A stretch of DNA of 64,000 nucleotides, taken from assembly GCA_013400155.1 (NCBI GenBank), contig VXBM01001328.1, positions 122,794 to 186,793 of the forward strand, in the 5' to 3' direction. Position numbers and translations under genes: made by a program. Below the pieces are notes generated by a model that saw only the letters and a list, made by a program, of their open reading frames with translations, was not told the DNA's origin and ran no database searches. This document shows, piece after piece, positions 1 through 10,900 of the stretch; position 1 is the first letter of the stretch, and the number at the start of each line of letters is the position of its first letter. The stretch comes from Helopsaltes ochotensis (Eukaryota; Chordata; Aves; Passeriformes; Locustellidae).

Positions 1-1762
1 AACAGGGTTTACTGACAGTCATTATCAGGCCTTGGAGGGAGGGAAACACCACAAAACCATCAGAAAGATCATCTGGTTCATTATTTTGAGAGGAAAGAGA
101 GCGTTTTGAGATGTTACACAGTTAAATTTTATATTTATTCCGTGCTGGAATGTGGCCAGGGAAGCTCAGCAGGGTTTCTGTTGTGTCAGCCACTCTCCCT
201 GAATTAGTTAATTTGTGTCACTTCAGTGACCTGAAGTGTATTAATCCATTTATTAGAACATACACCACAACTGATGTTTGGGGGCTTGTCAGTCTCCAAG
301 TGAGTTCCTTATAGATAAGAAATAAATTTGTGTGAGAAGCCAGCGAAGTGTTTTCTTCCTTTAACAGAATTTAGGGCGTTAGAAATAGGATCAAAAAGGA
401 AGTCAATGTGTCCTTGTAAAGCAACAGTTGGGATGAATTGTCGCTCACCTAATGCACGATCAGAGTATTAAATCTTTGCTTAATGAAATCCCAGTATTGC
501 CACTGTGCTGGGAATCATCTCCATAATTACCCAACAGTTTGGGATTTATCTCATCGCTGAGGTGAGAACTCTGCAACACCTCCCTGCTCCTATTTTCTCC
601 ACCACTGTTTGGAAAGCCAGCAGCTCTTCCCTCACCCCAATCTAAAACTCATTTATTTGCATGTACAAGCCTTTAAGTACACTCTGAAATCCGTGTAGGA
701 CAAACCTCTCCATTGCACCATCCCCAATCCTTTGTTGCTCACATTTTCCAGTGAAAATGGCTTTGGGAGAGAGCAATATCAGCGTTTAATCACTGAGGGA
801 GGGAATGCAGGAAGAGCAAAAGCTCAGACTCAGATTTGTTCAGGAACAGCCTTAAATTTAGTCTGAGTTTCAGAACACTCCAGGTGTGCTGAAGCCAAAG
901 AAGGGCTGAGGGTGGCCAGTTTGGGACAATAATTAACAATAATTAACAATAACTAACAATCTCTCCTCGTGCCATTTGCAAGGCTGCTTTTATCCCGCTC
1001 TTACACTTTTTTTTCACAACTAAACCTTCTGCAGATGAAAATGCTACAGACAAAAAGGCTTGGAGACACACCTAGAACCAAAATCTTGTAGGATTACAGG
1101 TTGGAATTTTGGAAACAGAATTTCAGGCTTTCTGTGCTAAAAGGAACTGACCCAGCACTACATCTGACCTGAGGCCATGGAACAGGCTTCCAAAATTGAG
1201 TGATAGCACTGGGATTGTGGGTGTGTAGTTTGAATAGAAGTGTGAGATCTCACAGGGTGAAAAACTTAGAATTTAAGGTTTTAGTATATAGTAATAGATA
1301 TGAAGCAATACAGAGGATTTAAGGCGTTGTCTACATCCTTCTCCTTCACCTTCTTCTTCATGGTTTTGGGTGGTTTTTTCTTATGGGGTGAAAAAAGCCC
1401 ACATTGCAGACTTTGGGTGGTCAATTATTGGGTTCAAAGTATAAATAATATAAGTGTCATCTCGTTATTGGGTAATTCATGCTTAAAAGTCTTTGGAAAG
1501 AGTTAGAGGCAGCTCCGTTTTCTACTCGGTTAGTTAGAACTCACAACTTGCAATATAGGTAAGAATAATAATAATAATAAACATCTGAGTCTGAACATGA
1601 AACTCCAACTCTGGTGCAATAATGGCTCTAACACGAAGAAAAGAAGGTAAGAAAGCGACAATTACCTCACAATTACCTTACAAAAAGTGTATTTGGGGAT
1701 ATGAAAGCCAAGAGGACCTGACCTCTGAGGGTTTTCCACCCGACCCCAGGGCCAGCACTCAC
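1..1762 (-). other. CACHD1: Intron 9 of CACHD1 (partial)
   Basis: This is AT-rich intronic sequence downstream of exon 9 in transcription order. It holds a short direct repeat of about 11 bp (AATAATTAACA, 929-960) and a small AAT run at 1566-1580. Nothing else recognised; no further CACHD1 exon was found here. Confidence 0.85.
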
Positions 1763-1996
1763 CGTCGCCCATCTCATCCGAGAAGGGCAGGCTGAACACG
1801 GCCTCGTCGATCATCCTGTTGGGCAGGTTGGTGTAGAACCTGCCCACGGTGGTCTCCAGGTTGCTGAGCTGGTTGAGGACCATCATGCTGCCCTTGGTGA
1901 CGGGCAGGGCGCCGCGGTCGGGCACGCCGTACTTGGCCCAGTTCTGCTCGGCCAGGTCGCGCAGGAAGGCCAGCTCCTTCAGCCCTGTCACCCCCT
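1763..1996 (-). CDS. CACHD1: CACHD1 exon 9 (end of VWA, start of Cache region)
   Basis: This exon encodes a split Glu, then 77 codons from GVTGLKELAFLRDLAEQN to AVFSLPFSDEMGD, plus one base. The first part closes the VWA domain. FYTNLPNRMIDEAVFSLPFS leads into the Cache region, as in alpha2-delta proteins. The donor GTGAGT starts at 1762. The acceptor CAG occupies 1999-1997 and is preceded by a GC-rich, poorly pyrimidine stretch (GCGCGA); AGAG at the junction means a second AG lies two bases inside the exon. Frame to exon 8 works only with the first AG. Exon GC content is much higher than in the flanking introns. Confidence 0.95.
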
Positions 1997-4900
1997 CTGT
2001 CGCGCAGCAGGGGCACCAAACACAGGCAAACAGGTGAGAAACGAGCTTTGCCTTCCATCCAGCATCCCGCAGCCCGCTCCAAAGGAATGATCCGCGCTCT
2101 GTGTCGCAGCACTGAAAAGTCTGTATTCTTATTTCAGGGCTTCAAGATTGGTTTGAGGCAAATTAATGACCTCACACCGAATTTAATGAGATCGCCTCTC
2201 TCGCGCTGTTCACATCCCCGCTTGAAACAAAGCCCTTGGAACAGAGAGTTGTGTGCCCCATCAATCCACAGGACAGCTCTTTGTTCTCCTGCCCTGGCTG
2301 CCCCACAGGCAGAACCAGGAGCAAATCCTCTGCCCTGCTTTGTTTCTCCAGCTGAATCATCCCCACTTTCACACTTCACTCAAGTCCCAGGCTCAACTCC
2401 TGCACACAAATCAAAACCTTTTGCACGCCCCGGTCTCAAACGAGGATTTCAATTTACAACCAAATCATAAATTAGGTTAAGCATTCGTTTCCTTGCCTAT
2501 TTTCAGTAAAACAAAAAACTGCCTTCATGTCAAAAATGCTTTTTTTGGAAGATGGGTGGGTGATCTTCCAATTTAACTTCACTCCCAGGTTATCAAAGCG
2601 TTTCAGGCTTGATTTGATCTGCCAGCCACCCTCCCTGGCTGAAGTCGTGCTTAGTCTCAATTTGCTGCCCCTGGAAGACCCCCAGTTTGCAGTTGCAATA
2701 ATTAACAAATTTAGCTCAGTCTGGACAATCCAGGCCACAACATTTTATATCCCTGCAGCCCCACTGGGATACACCACGATGGAGTGGCACAGCTCTAAAC
2801 ACCAAAATAACAACATCTGGATGCAGCTTCTGGATTAAATGTGCCAAAATCCATGAACAAACTGCTCCCAGTAAGGAATTAGCCTGGAATGAGCTTAATA
2901 AATGAGCTGTGCTGTGCCAGAAAGGGAATTTTATGGCCTGGAAGTCACAAGCATCTCTCACCATTCATGAGGGCATAAGTGAGGATCATCACTGAGTTAT
3001 TGAGGAAGCTGTTTTCTTCGTTGATGACACGCAGAGTGGCTTTTTTATCATCTTCTGAGGAGTCTTTGGATGTGATCCCAGCCGAGAGATAAATGATGAC
3101 CATGTCAGTATCTAAAACACAACCACAGACACGTCAGGTTTCCAACTTGTGCTGAGAGAGCCCCGAGATCTGCTCACAGCATCTCCAGGGGACAAACACA
3201 CTGCAGCCACATGGATTTCAGCCTCTGCTGGAAAAGTTTTACTCCTGGCACTCACCAAACTTCTGTTTGCTTTGGTCCCTATCAGCCACCCAGGACTGTC
3301 CTGAGCAAAGCCCACAGGCATCTTCTGGCTTTGGAGTCATGGAATGGTTTGGAAGGGACCTTAAATCTCAATCAGTCTCACCTTTCACTGTCTCAGGCTG
3401 CTCCAAGCCCTGTCCAGCCTGGCCCTGGACACTTCCAGGGATCCAGGGGCAGTCCCAGCTCCTCTGGGCACCCCGTGCCAGGGCCTGCCCACCCTCCCAG
3501 GGATGAATTCCTTCCCAATCTCCCATCCATCCCTTCCTCTGGCAGCAGGAAGCCATTCCCTGCGTCCTGCCCCTCCATCCCTTGTCCAAAGTCCCTCTGC
3601 AGCTCTCCTGGAGCCCTTTAGGCACTGAGGTCTCCCTGGATCCTTCTCACCTCCAGGCTGAGGAGCTTGGCTGCCTCCGGGCAGGAGCACACAGATCCAG
3701 CACCTGGAGCAGCTGCTCCAATTCCACAGAAAAGGCTCCACAAGGTCAAAACCTGCACTTTTCATCTCCTGCCCCTGTGTTCTCCTTCCATCCTGCAATC
3801 CTAAGGCACGGAGATGCTCAGGATGCCTTCCCATGGAGCAGGGCAGAGCAGAAAGCTTTGGGAATGTGACCTGGCCCCTCACACTTTCCCTGGAGCACGT
3901 TTTTTAGGCTGAGGATGTTCCTGGCCAAAGTCCTGCCCCAAAGCCTTTCAGGACAACAATTCTGTTACTCCCCAGCCTGTTCCATCACAGTGATCTCAGT
4001 ACTGAGGGCGGTTTGTGTTTATAATGAACACATGGATTGGGATCATCCCCAGGTAATCCAGAGCTCTGGGCTGACGTGGTCACATCCCAACTTTCTTGTT
4101 TCACCTGGATTTTTGGTGGATTTGCTGTACTGATTTATTACATAGGTATCAATGCTTTGAATTGCACATTTTGTCCTCGTGACTTGACCAGAATTTCAGC
4201 CAGAGCTAGATTTTGACACAAACAGGAGGTGCTGTTAATTTGGGAGAATTTCTACCTTAGTTTTTTTGTAAGGGCTAAAAGTAGGGGAAAAAAAGCAAAT
4301 CCAGGTATTAAAGCAGCTTTGGGTGGAGTTAAAGGAAAATTGTTGCTGTGTTTCCTAGGCTACAGCAGAGATATTCTGTCTGCAGCCAGGCATGGTGCTG
4401 CAGCCTAAATGGAGCAACAAGAGCCAGTCCTAAATCTGCACGAGGGACCAGGGCAAGCAGCTTTTGGAGCATTTTGTCCCCCTTTGGGATGAGGATGTGC
4501 TGAGCAGGACTGCAGGAGGAACTGCAGCAGGAAATCCAGAGGTGTTCAACAACACAGCTCTCCCTTCTCACACTGGCAGTTCCCCTCTGGCTTTGCCAGG
4601 GTGAATTTGGGATTGAGGCTGTATCTCCCTGGCCTCCCTGCCACACCCACACATTGTTCTCTGGGAACAGGATGTTAGAAAATTAACAGTGAAATGAAGG
4701 TTTTGGTTTTGTTTTTTTTCTGGTGGGTTTGTTTTTCTTTTTTAAAAAGATGAAAAGATTATTTACAAGAAAATGAGACATGTTTTATAAACATCCTCTT
4801 CTCAAACCTATTGTGTCTCACCCCAGGAATTCTGAAATTCATTATAAACACGTTAGATCTTCACAATCTTCCACACGTAGAGAAAACCTAAATCCAAATC

Positions 4901-7900
4901 ATTTGCATTTTAACTTTCTGTGCTTGTGCCCCAAAACAGTTGTTTGATATGAAACCTAGTGAAGTATGAATATGCCAAAACTTCTAATCCTAATATAAAA
5001 CAGTGCCAAACATAAAATCATGGAATCCTGGACTGCTTTGGGTTGGGAGGGACCTTAAAGCCAATTCCACCTTCCAGGGACACCTCCCACTCTCCCAGCT
5101 TGCTCCAAGCCCTGTCCAGGCCGGCCTTGGACACTTCCAGGAATGAGGAATATGCAGGAGGATGTTCCAAGACTCCTCAGCTGATGTTCTTGGAATAACT
5201 CCTGATGACAAATTCATCTTATCCCAGCCAGCTGCTGCAGCACTGCATTGTTTATTCTGCATTTGCTGGAGTTGCTCCCCCGTCATCATTTTGCCAGAGG
5301 ATGGTAAAATCCTCCCCTTGCCAACCTCATCCTTTGTCCAGTCACACAAAATCTCCCCGTGCCAATGGCCTGAAGCTCAGGAATTGGCTGAACCTTTGGC
5401 AGCAAAAGCATCATTCCATAAACCCAAGGAAAGTCACGGGGGATGCGAGGGTATTTCCTCATTCTTTCCAAAGCACTTCAGTTCCTGGACTTTTCCTCTC
5501 TCTCTGGTTCTGCACAGCTGGAGCTGGTGCCCTTTGGGACACTGCAGGATCTGCTCTCACTGGAGCAGGCCCAGGGCCAGGCTGTGGGAATTGTGTTCCA
5601 TAATCTGAGTATCCCGATGGAGATGGGCTGCTCCCTCCACCCTGCCACGGCACTGCCAGAGTCGCTCAAATCCAAGGAGCACTCAGAGCACAGAATTTGC
5701 CTTCCACAACTTCCTGGCAAGCAAATCTGCCACTCAATTTCACATCCATCTTTTCCACGTCTTTCACCACATCCAAAAAAAACCCCCAAAAAACCAAAAA
5801 AACCCCCCCCCCAAAAATCCAAAAACAAAACCAAAAACAAACCAAAAAACCCCAGAAAAAAACCCGATCTTGGGAAGGGGAAGGATAAAGCTCATGACGA
5901 GAGTTCAGGGTGGGGTACTCTGAGATGAAGGAAAATTCAGCCAGGACCTCTTTGTGTTCCACAGAATATCACCCATAATTGGTATTCTCGAAAACCCCAT
6001 TTCCCTGGGAAGCAAGGGCCACTTCCCCAGGATTCCAGCAAGGCACATCATCCACATGCAAATGTGCCAGCAATCATTAAATGAACCTGCAGAAGCTGCA
6101 ATTTTCCTGGCAAGGCCCCCTGGTCCCCCGTCCCCGCTACAGACAGGGAAAATAACTCAGTATCACAGAGATCCATCCTGCATTTTCCTCTCTCAGTTCA
6201 AAAGAAAGGCAAGTGACACAAATGAGAAGGGAATGGACACATCCAACAGTCCCTCACGTGGATTGCAGCCCAAGGAAATGCTCCTTAAAATAAAAAACAG
6301 GGGACAGAGCACAGTTTTGTTCATCTTGAACACACTCCGCTCCCTTGGCCTCTGCCAAAGTGAGAATGTGAGACAAGAGGACATGGGCAAGGCCCTGAAA
6401 CGATCAGGCTTGCACAAGAGGCTGGCCTTACTTCCTTGGAGCCTGGTGCCGTTGTTGGTGTTCCGGAGGAGCTGGAAAGCCTTCTGGAAGCCCAGGGCGT
6501 GCTGCGTGGAGCTGTCGGACGCCTTGATGCTGCTGACAAAGGTGGACATCTTCCTCTTGGTCTCGCTGGTGGCAGGGGACAGGAAGGTCTTGTAGCACTG
6601 GTCCAGGGAGCACGTCCTGACCGCCTCGGCCGCCGTCAGCACCGAGATCTGCCGGGGGAAGAGATTCCGTGGGATCTCCACACACACACACACACAGCAC
6701 AGGGAGAAGGCAGCTGAGGGCACTCCGTGGGTTTGGGACTGGATTGTTGGGAAAGAAACGCTGGAGGCAGAAAGCTGTCGGATTTCAAAAGGGTGACAGG
6801 GAGCTCAAGGGAAAGAGATTTTTGGGCTTTGTTTCTCGGCAGAGTCGGCTTCGCTCTGCGCCCTCAGCGTGGTTAATGCACTGCTCTGGGCAGAGCCTGA
6901 GTGGGCCAGGCAGGACTGACAGGGAAATCAGCAGAGAGCATCTCCAGAAAAGCCTGGAGAGCCCAGAGAAAAGTGGAATGCACAGAGAAGTAAAAAAAAC
7001 CCACCCCAAACAACCCCTCTAAGGACTGCTCCCAGCAAAGCTTTTTGTTGTTGTAATGTTTCAGCCAAAGCAAGGCGACTCTGACATCAGCTTTTCCTGT
7101 AAATTAGTTAATGCAAATGTTACCACTGTGCCTTAATGACATCTAACACACCAGGCTCATTAACTGAGTGACAAACTTCATTAGGGAGCATGAGTGAGGC
7201 AAGACAGACACAGAATGAAGCGGAGTGGTTAACCTGTGTAACAGGTTCTGTAACCACCGAGCTACTGACCAAAGAATCTTCAATGTCTTAAATACATTCT
7301 CTGTATTAACACAAACCCTTCTGACACTTGAGTTAAGTGCTATTAATCCTGCTGAACTGTAAGATTACCATATTCAATCTCTCCAAAAGCTCCAGGTTAC
7401 AAGTGGGTCTCCCCTACTATCCATGAGAAGACTTAAGGCAAAAATTATCATTGGTTTTCTTCAATTTGATTTAACTGAGACTCTTCCTACTCACAAAAGA
7501 AAACCCAAGCAGAGACTGATCTCACCAGTAGAGAGTTACTAAAAGTAAAGACCAAACTGGAGACTTTTTACAGAAGCACTTTATAAATCCGTGGTTGTCT
7601 GTCTGAAAAAAATTAGGGTGAAGTGACTTTCTCACTGTCAAATGAGTACCAGTGGCAGAGCAAGAAATCAAACCCAGATTTCTCAGCCCTTCGCTGGTCC
7701 CATAATTACCTGTGCATCTTCCAAACACTAATTATGCTTCAGCTCACCCCAGTACTGCAGGGAAATAAATAATTTCCTCTTTCACAGGACAAAAAGAGAG
7801 GATCAGAGGTGAAATGAGTTGGTCAAAGCAGTTTAGGATGTGAGAAGGAGTCATGTTTGGAGCATGGTGTTGCCCTGATTCCTGCAGCCTTTCTGATGTT

Positions 7901-10900
7901 GTTCACAGTTTCTTGATGTTTTCATAGTTCTTAGTTCTTTCTCACACAAATGTTATAAATAGGCAGCAATGTTTTGAAAAAAGCAAAGATATTTACATAC
8001 TTTCCTTGAGAGAAGGAACAATTGATGGAGTGTTGGTTTGACCAGTGGGATTGGAGAGCTGGCAACACTCTCCTCCAATCCACGGTCAGGATGGAAAAAT
8101 TATATAAATGGAGTCAAAATAAAGAACGCCCTCTTTCTTTGCTCACCCCTGAACAAGGAGAGTTCGTGTGTTCTCTCAGTGCTCAACAGTGACAGCATGG
8201 CTCTTCCTGTTGATCATCACTGAAAGATCTGCTGAGATGGAGGAGCCTTTAAAGATGGCTCAGGTACAAGATTTTGCCTTAGATCAGTGGCATTTCACGT
8301 TTTTCCCAGCCTGCAGACCCCCAAACTTTTCCCCTGCAGCAGAAAATTTCCAAGAGTGAGCTCAAGGCTCTGTCACCCCTCAGATGCAGCTCCCAAATCC
8401 GCTGGATTTGGGAAAACACCCCTTGGGGTGAGAACCAAAGACCCGGGGAAAGCTGCTCCTTTTTCCTGCAGGAACCTCACCTTGTCGTGCTCATCTATGG
8501 AGCTGAGGATGACCTGGGCAGCGTCCTTGGCAATCTGCAGCTGCGTCTCCGTGACAGAGGCCCCGTGGTCCACGATGACCACGATGTGCTTGGACTGAGG
8601 GCGAACGGTGGAGACGTAGACGGGCCTGGGGAGGGGCAAAAACCCAAACCACCATCAGCAGGCATCCCCCTCACCCCCACTGAAATGCTCCCAAGTGGGA
8701 ACGGGCAGGAATTAAAAACACCCGAGCTAACAACCAGGAAGAAACGATGAAGAAAAATTATATAGGAATTTACACATAAGGAACAATTATAACAGGATTT
8801 TTTTCCCCTTATGAAAAATTGCCCCAGGAAAGGCCAGCTGAGAAGCTGAACATGCAGAAATGCCCTTCACTCTGTGAATTTTTTTAAACCAAACCAGGTT
8901 CTTTTCTGTCACAGTGAGAGCTTTCAGGAATCACAGAATTTCTAGGTTGGAAGAGACCTTCAAGATCACTGAATCCAACCCATGTCCTAACACCTCAACT
9001 AGAATAAACCCTGTTGCTTACACAGCAGCATTTGGGATCACTGCAGCAGTTCACACCAAGGTTTGAATGAAGCAAGAAACGCCTCCTGGTAAATCCTGGC
9101 TGCTGGGAACTTCACCCACACGTGAACTGAGTGCAATAATGGGGATGTGCTGGGGCCATGACAAGTAAAAACCTGTGCAGCTGCAGGGAGTTGATCAGCC
9201 CAGGGTGTCTGGGCTGTTGTAAGGAGGCTCCTGGCCAAGGCAGGGTGCCCTGGGATGACTCTCACCCCGGTCATGCTCTTGGATCTGCCCAGTTTCACAT
9301 CCCAAAGTGAGGCCTCTCAGTGCTGCCATGTGTCTAACACCTAAAAACTTGTTTTCAGGGAAGTGTTTTGAGATCCAGCTCAATATTGAGAGATGTGTGA
9401 AAGAGCTGACAAGCTCTCACGCCAAGGTTTCAACCTGGAATAAATTAGGGAGATCCTCAGCACAGAGGAAGGATTAAAATAAAATGGCAAGTTTCTCTTT
9501 CCTCTTTAGTCCAGACAAAACTAGCTACAGTCAAGTGAGAGTTTTGGGACCTAAATTTTATTATATCAAAGGCAGACACAGAAATCTTATTAAGAGGAAA
9601 GGAAATGCAGAAGATTTGAGACAAGGCACTGCGGTAAACAACTGGCACAAATCAGTTCTTAACTGTAAAACTGCCTGCAGCTCTGCCCTGGATTAATACC
9701 TGCAACTGAAACAGGGCCTTTGATCTTCAAAGCACTGAAGCATTAACTAATTAATTCACCCAAACTACTCTCTGAAGTAAATATTACCAAAAAGATGCCA
9801 CGGTGGAACTGTGACCCAGACTAAGTGCTTTGGATAAAATCACTGATGGTTTTAGTGTCACAGTTCTGAGCAGGACTGGGGCACCCCCAGCTCTCACCTC
9901 TTCAGACCACACCTTTCCAAGGCTCCAGAAAACTCAGGCAAGCTCAGAACTTTGGGCTTTGATGACACACTGAAGATACCATCAGTAAACTTTTGATTGC
10001 TCAACCCTGACAGGAAACCAAACCCTCCTTAGTGTCCCCAAAAGGTTCCTGGATGTGCTGCTGCTTCCCCTGCACAGACTGATTAACTGGTACAATTAAT
10101 TCATGTGTGACCAGAGATATTGAAGCCACTGCACCTTCCCACCCTTGAGCCTTCACCAGTCCCACGGTACTGACAGAAAAAGCAGGGAAAAATACTGGAT
10201 CTCAAATTCTTGGCTTCATGTCTAGAGAACAGCAATCCCTGTGCAGGAAACCCTGTCACCAGCTGATGCTTTGCTTTTACTTTTTTGTTTTTACTTTTTT
10301 GTTTTTACTTTTTTGTTTTTTACTCTTTTGTTTTAGCGGAAGGAAATTTTCACTGTTGTTTCCCTGCTATCCACGATGTGCCACCTGAACCTGGGGAAAA
10401 ATGCTCCTACCTGTGTGCCCTTCCCAGTCTCTCATCCTTCCCCTCCCTCCCTCCCCATAGTGATGCACCTGCCAAATCAGCAGAATGTGTGTTATTAACA
10501 GGGGTCAAGTATGAGTCAAACGTAAGCCAGGTTTTGCCTGCAGGCTGACCTACAACTTCCAAGTCACTGCTGTTTACAGCTGATTTAATTTGGGAGAGGT
10601 GAAGAACCTGTTTGGAATTTTAGTTGAGTTTCTTAGAAGTGGAAAGCGGTGCTTTAGAAAAACAACCCCAAGAAAACCCAAGGGACTCCATTAGAAGTTA
10701 CTCATGAATGTTGTTCAGCCTGGCAAAGGACAACACTGAATGAAACCAGGGCTCGAGGAATCCAATATTAATTCTTGTCCCAGGAAATTGGAAGGAGGCA
10801 AATCCTACCTGCTGCGGTGTTCGTAGCTGCCTTTGCACCGGAACTTGTGGGCTGGGAACACGGTGAAAATCCCTTCTTCTGAGCTGAAATATTGCCACTT

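Larger units (their letters stand above)
3112..6431 (-). other. CACHD1: Intron 7 of CACHD1 (3.3 kb)
   Basis: Contains two antisense-to-window CR1 fragments (3337-3690 and 5016-5150) and an A/C low-complexity tract (5776-5870) that is G- and T-rich in the transcript. The remainder is unremarkable. Confidence 0.88.
6649..8480 (-). other. CACHD1: Intron 6 of CACHD1 (1.8 kb)
   Basis: Contains the (CA)8 tract at 6679-6694 near the exon 7 acceptor, an AT-rich stretch with an octamer ATGCAAAT at 7111-7118, and MIR-like sequence at 7590-7840. Confidence 0.88.
8626..10808 (-). other. CACHD1: Intron 5 of CACHD1 (2.2 kb)
   Basis: Contains a short CR1 3' end (8930-9012), a MIR-like segment (9720-9835) and a T-rich 15-16 bp tandem repeat (10276-10334). 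Confidence 0.88.

Noticed and set aside
5954..6595. 213-codon plus-strand open frame
   Set aside because: Its right part is simply the antisense of CACHD1 exon 7, and the left part is intron.
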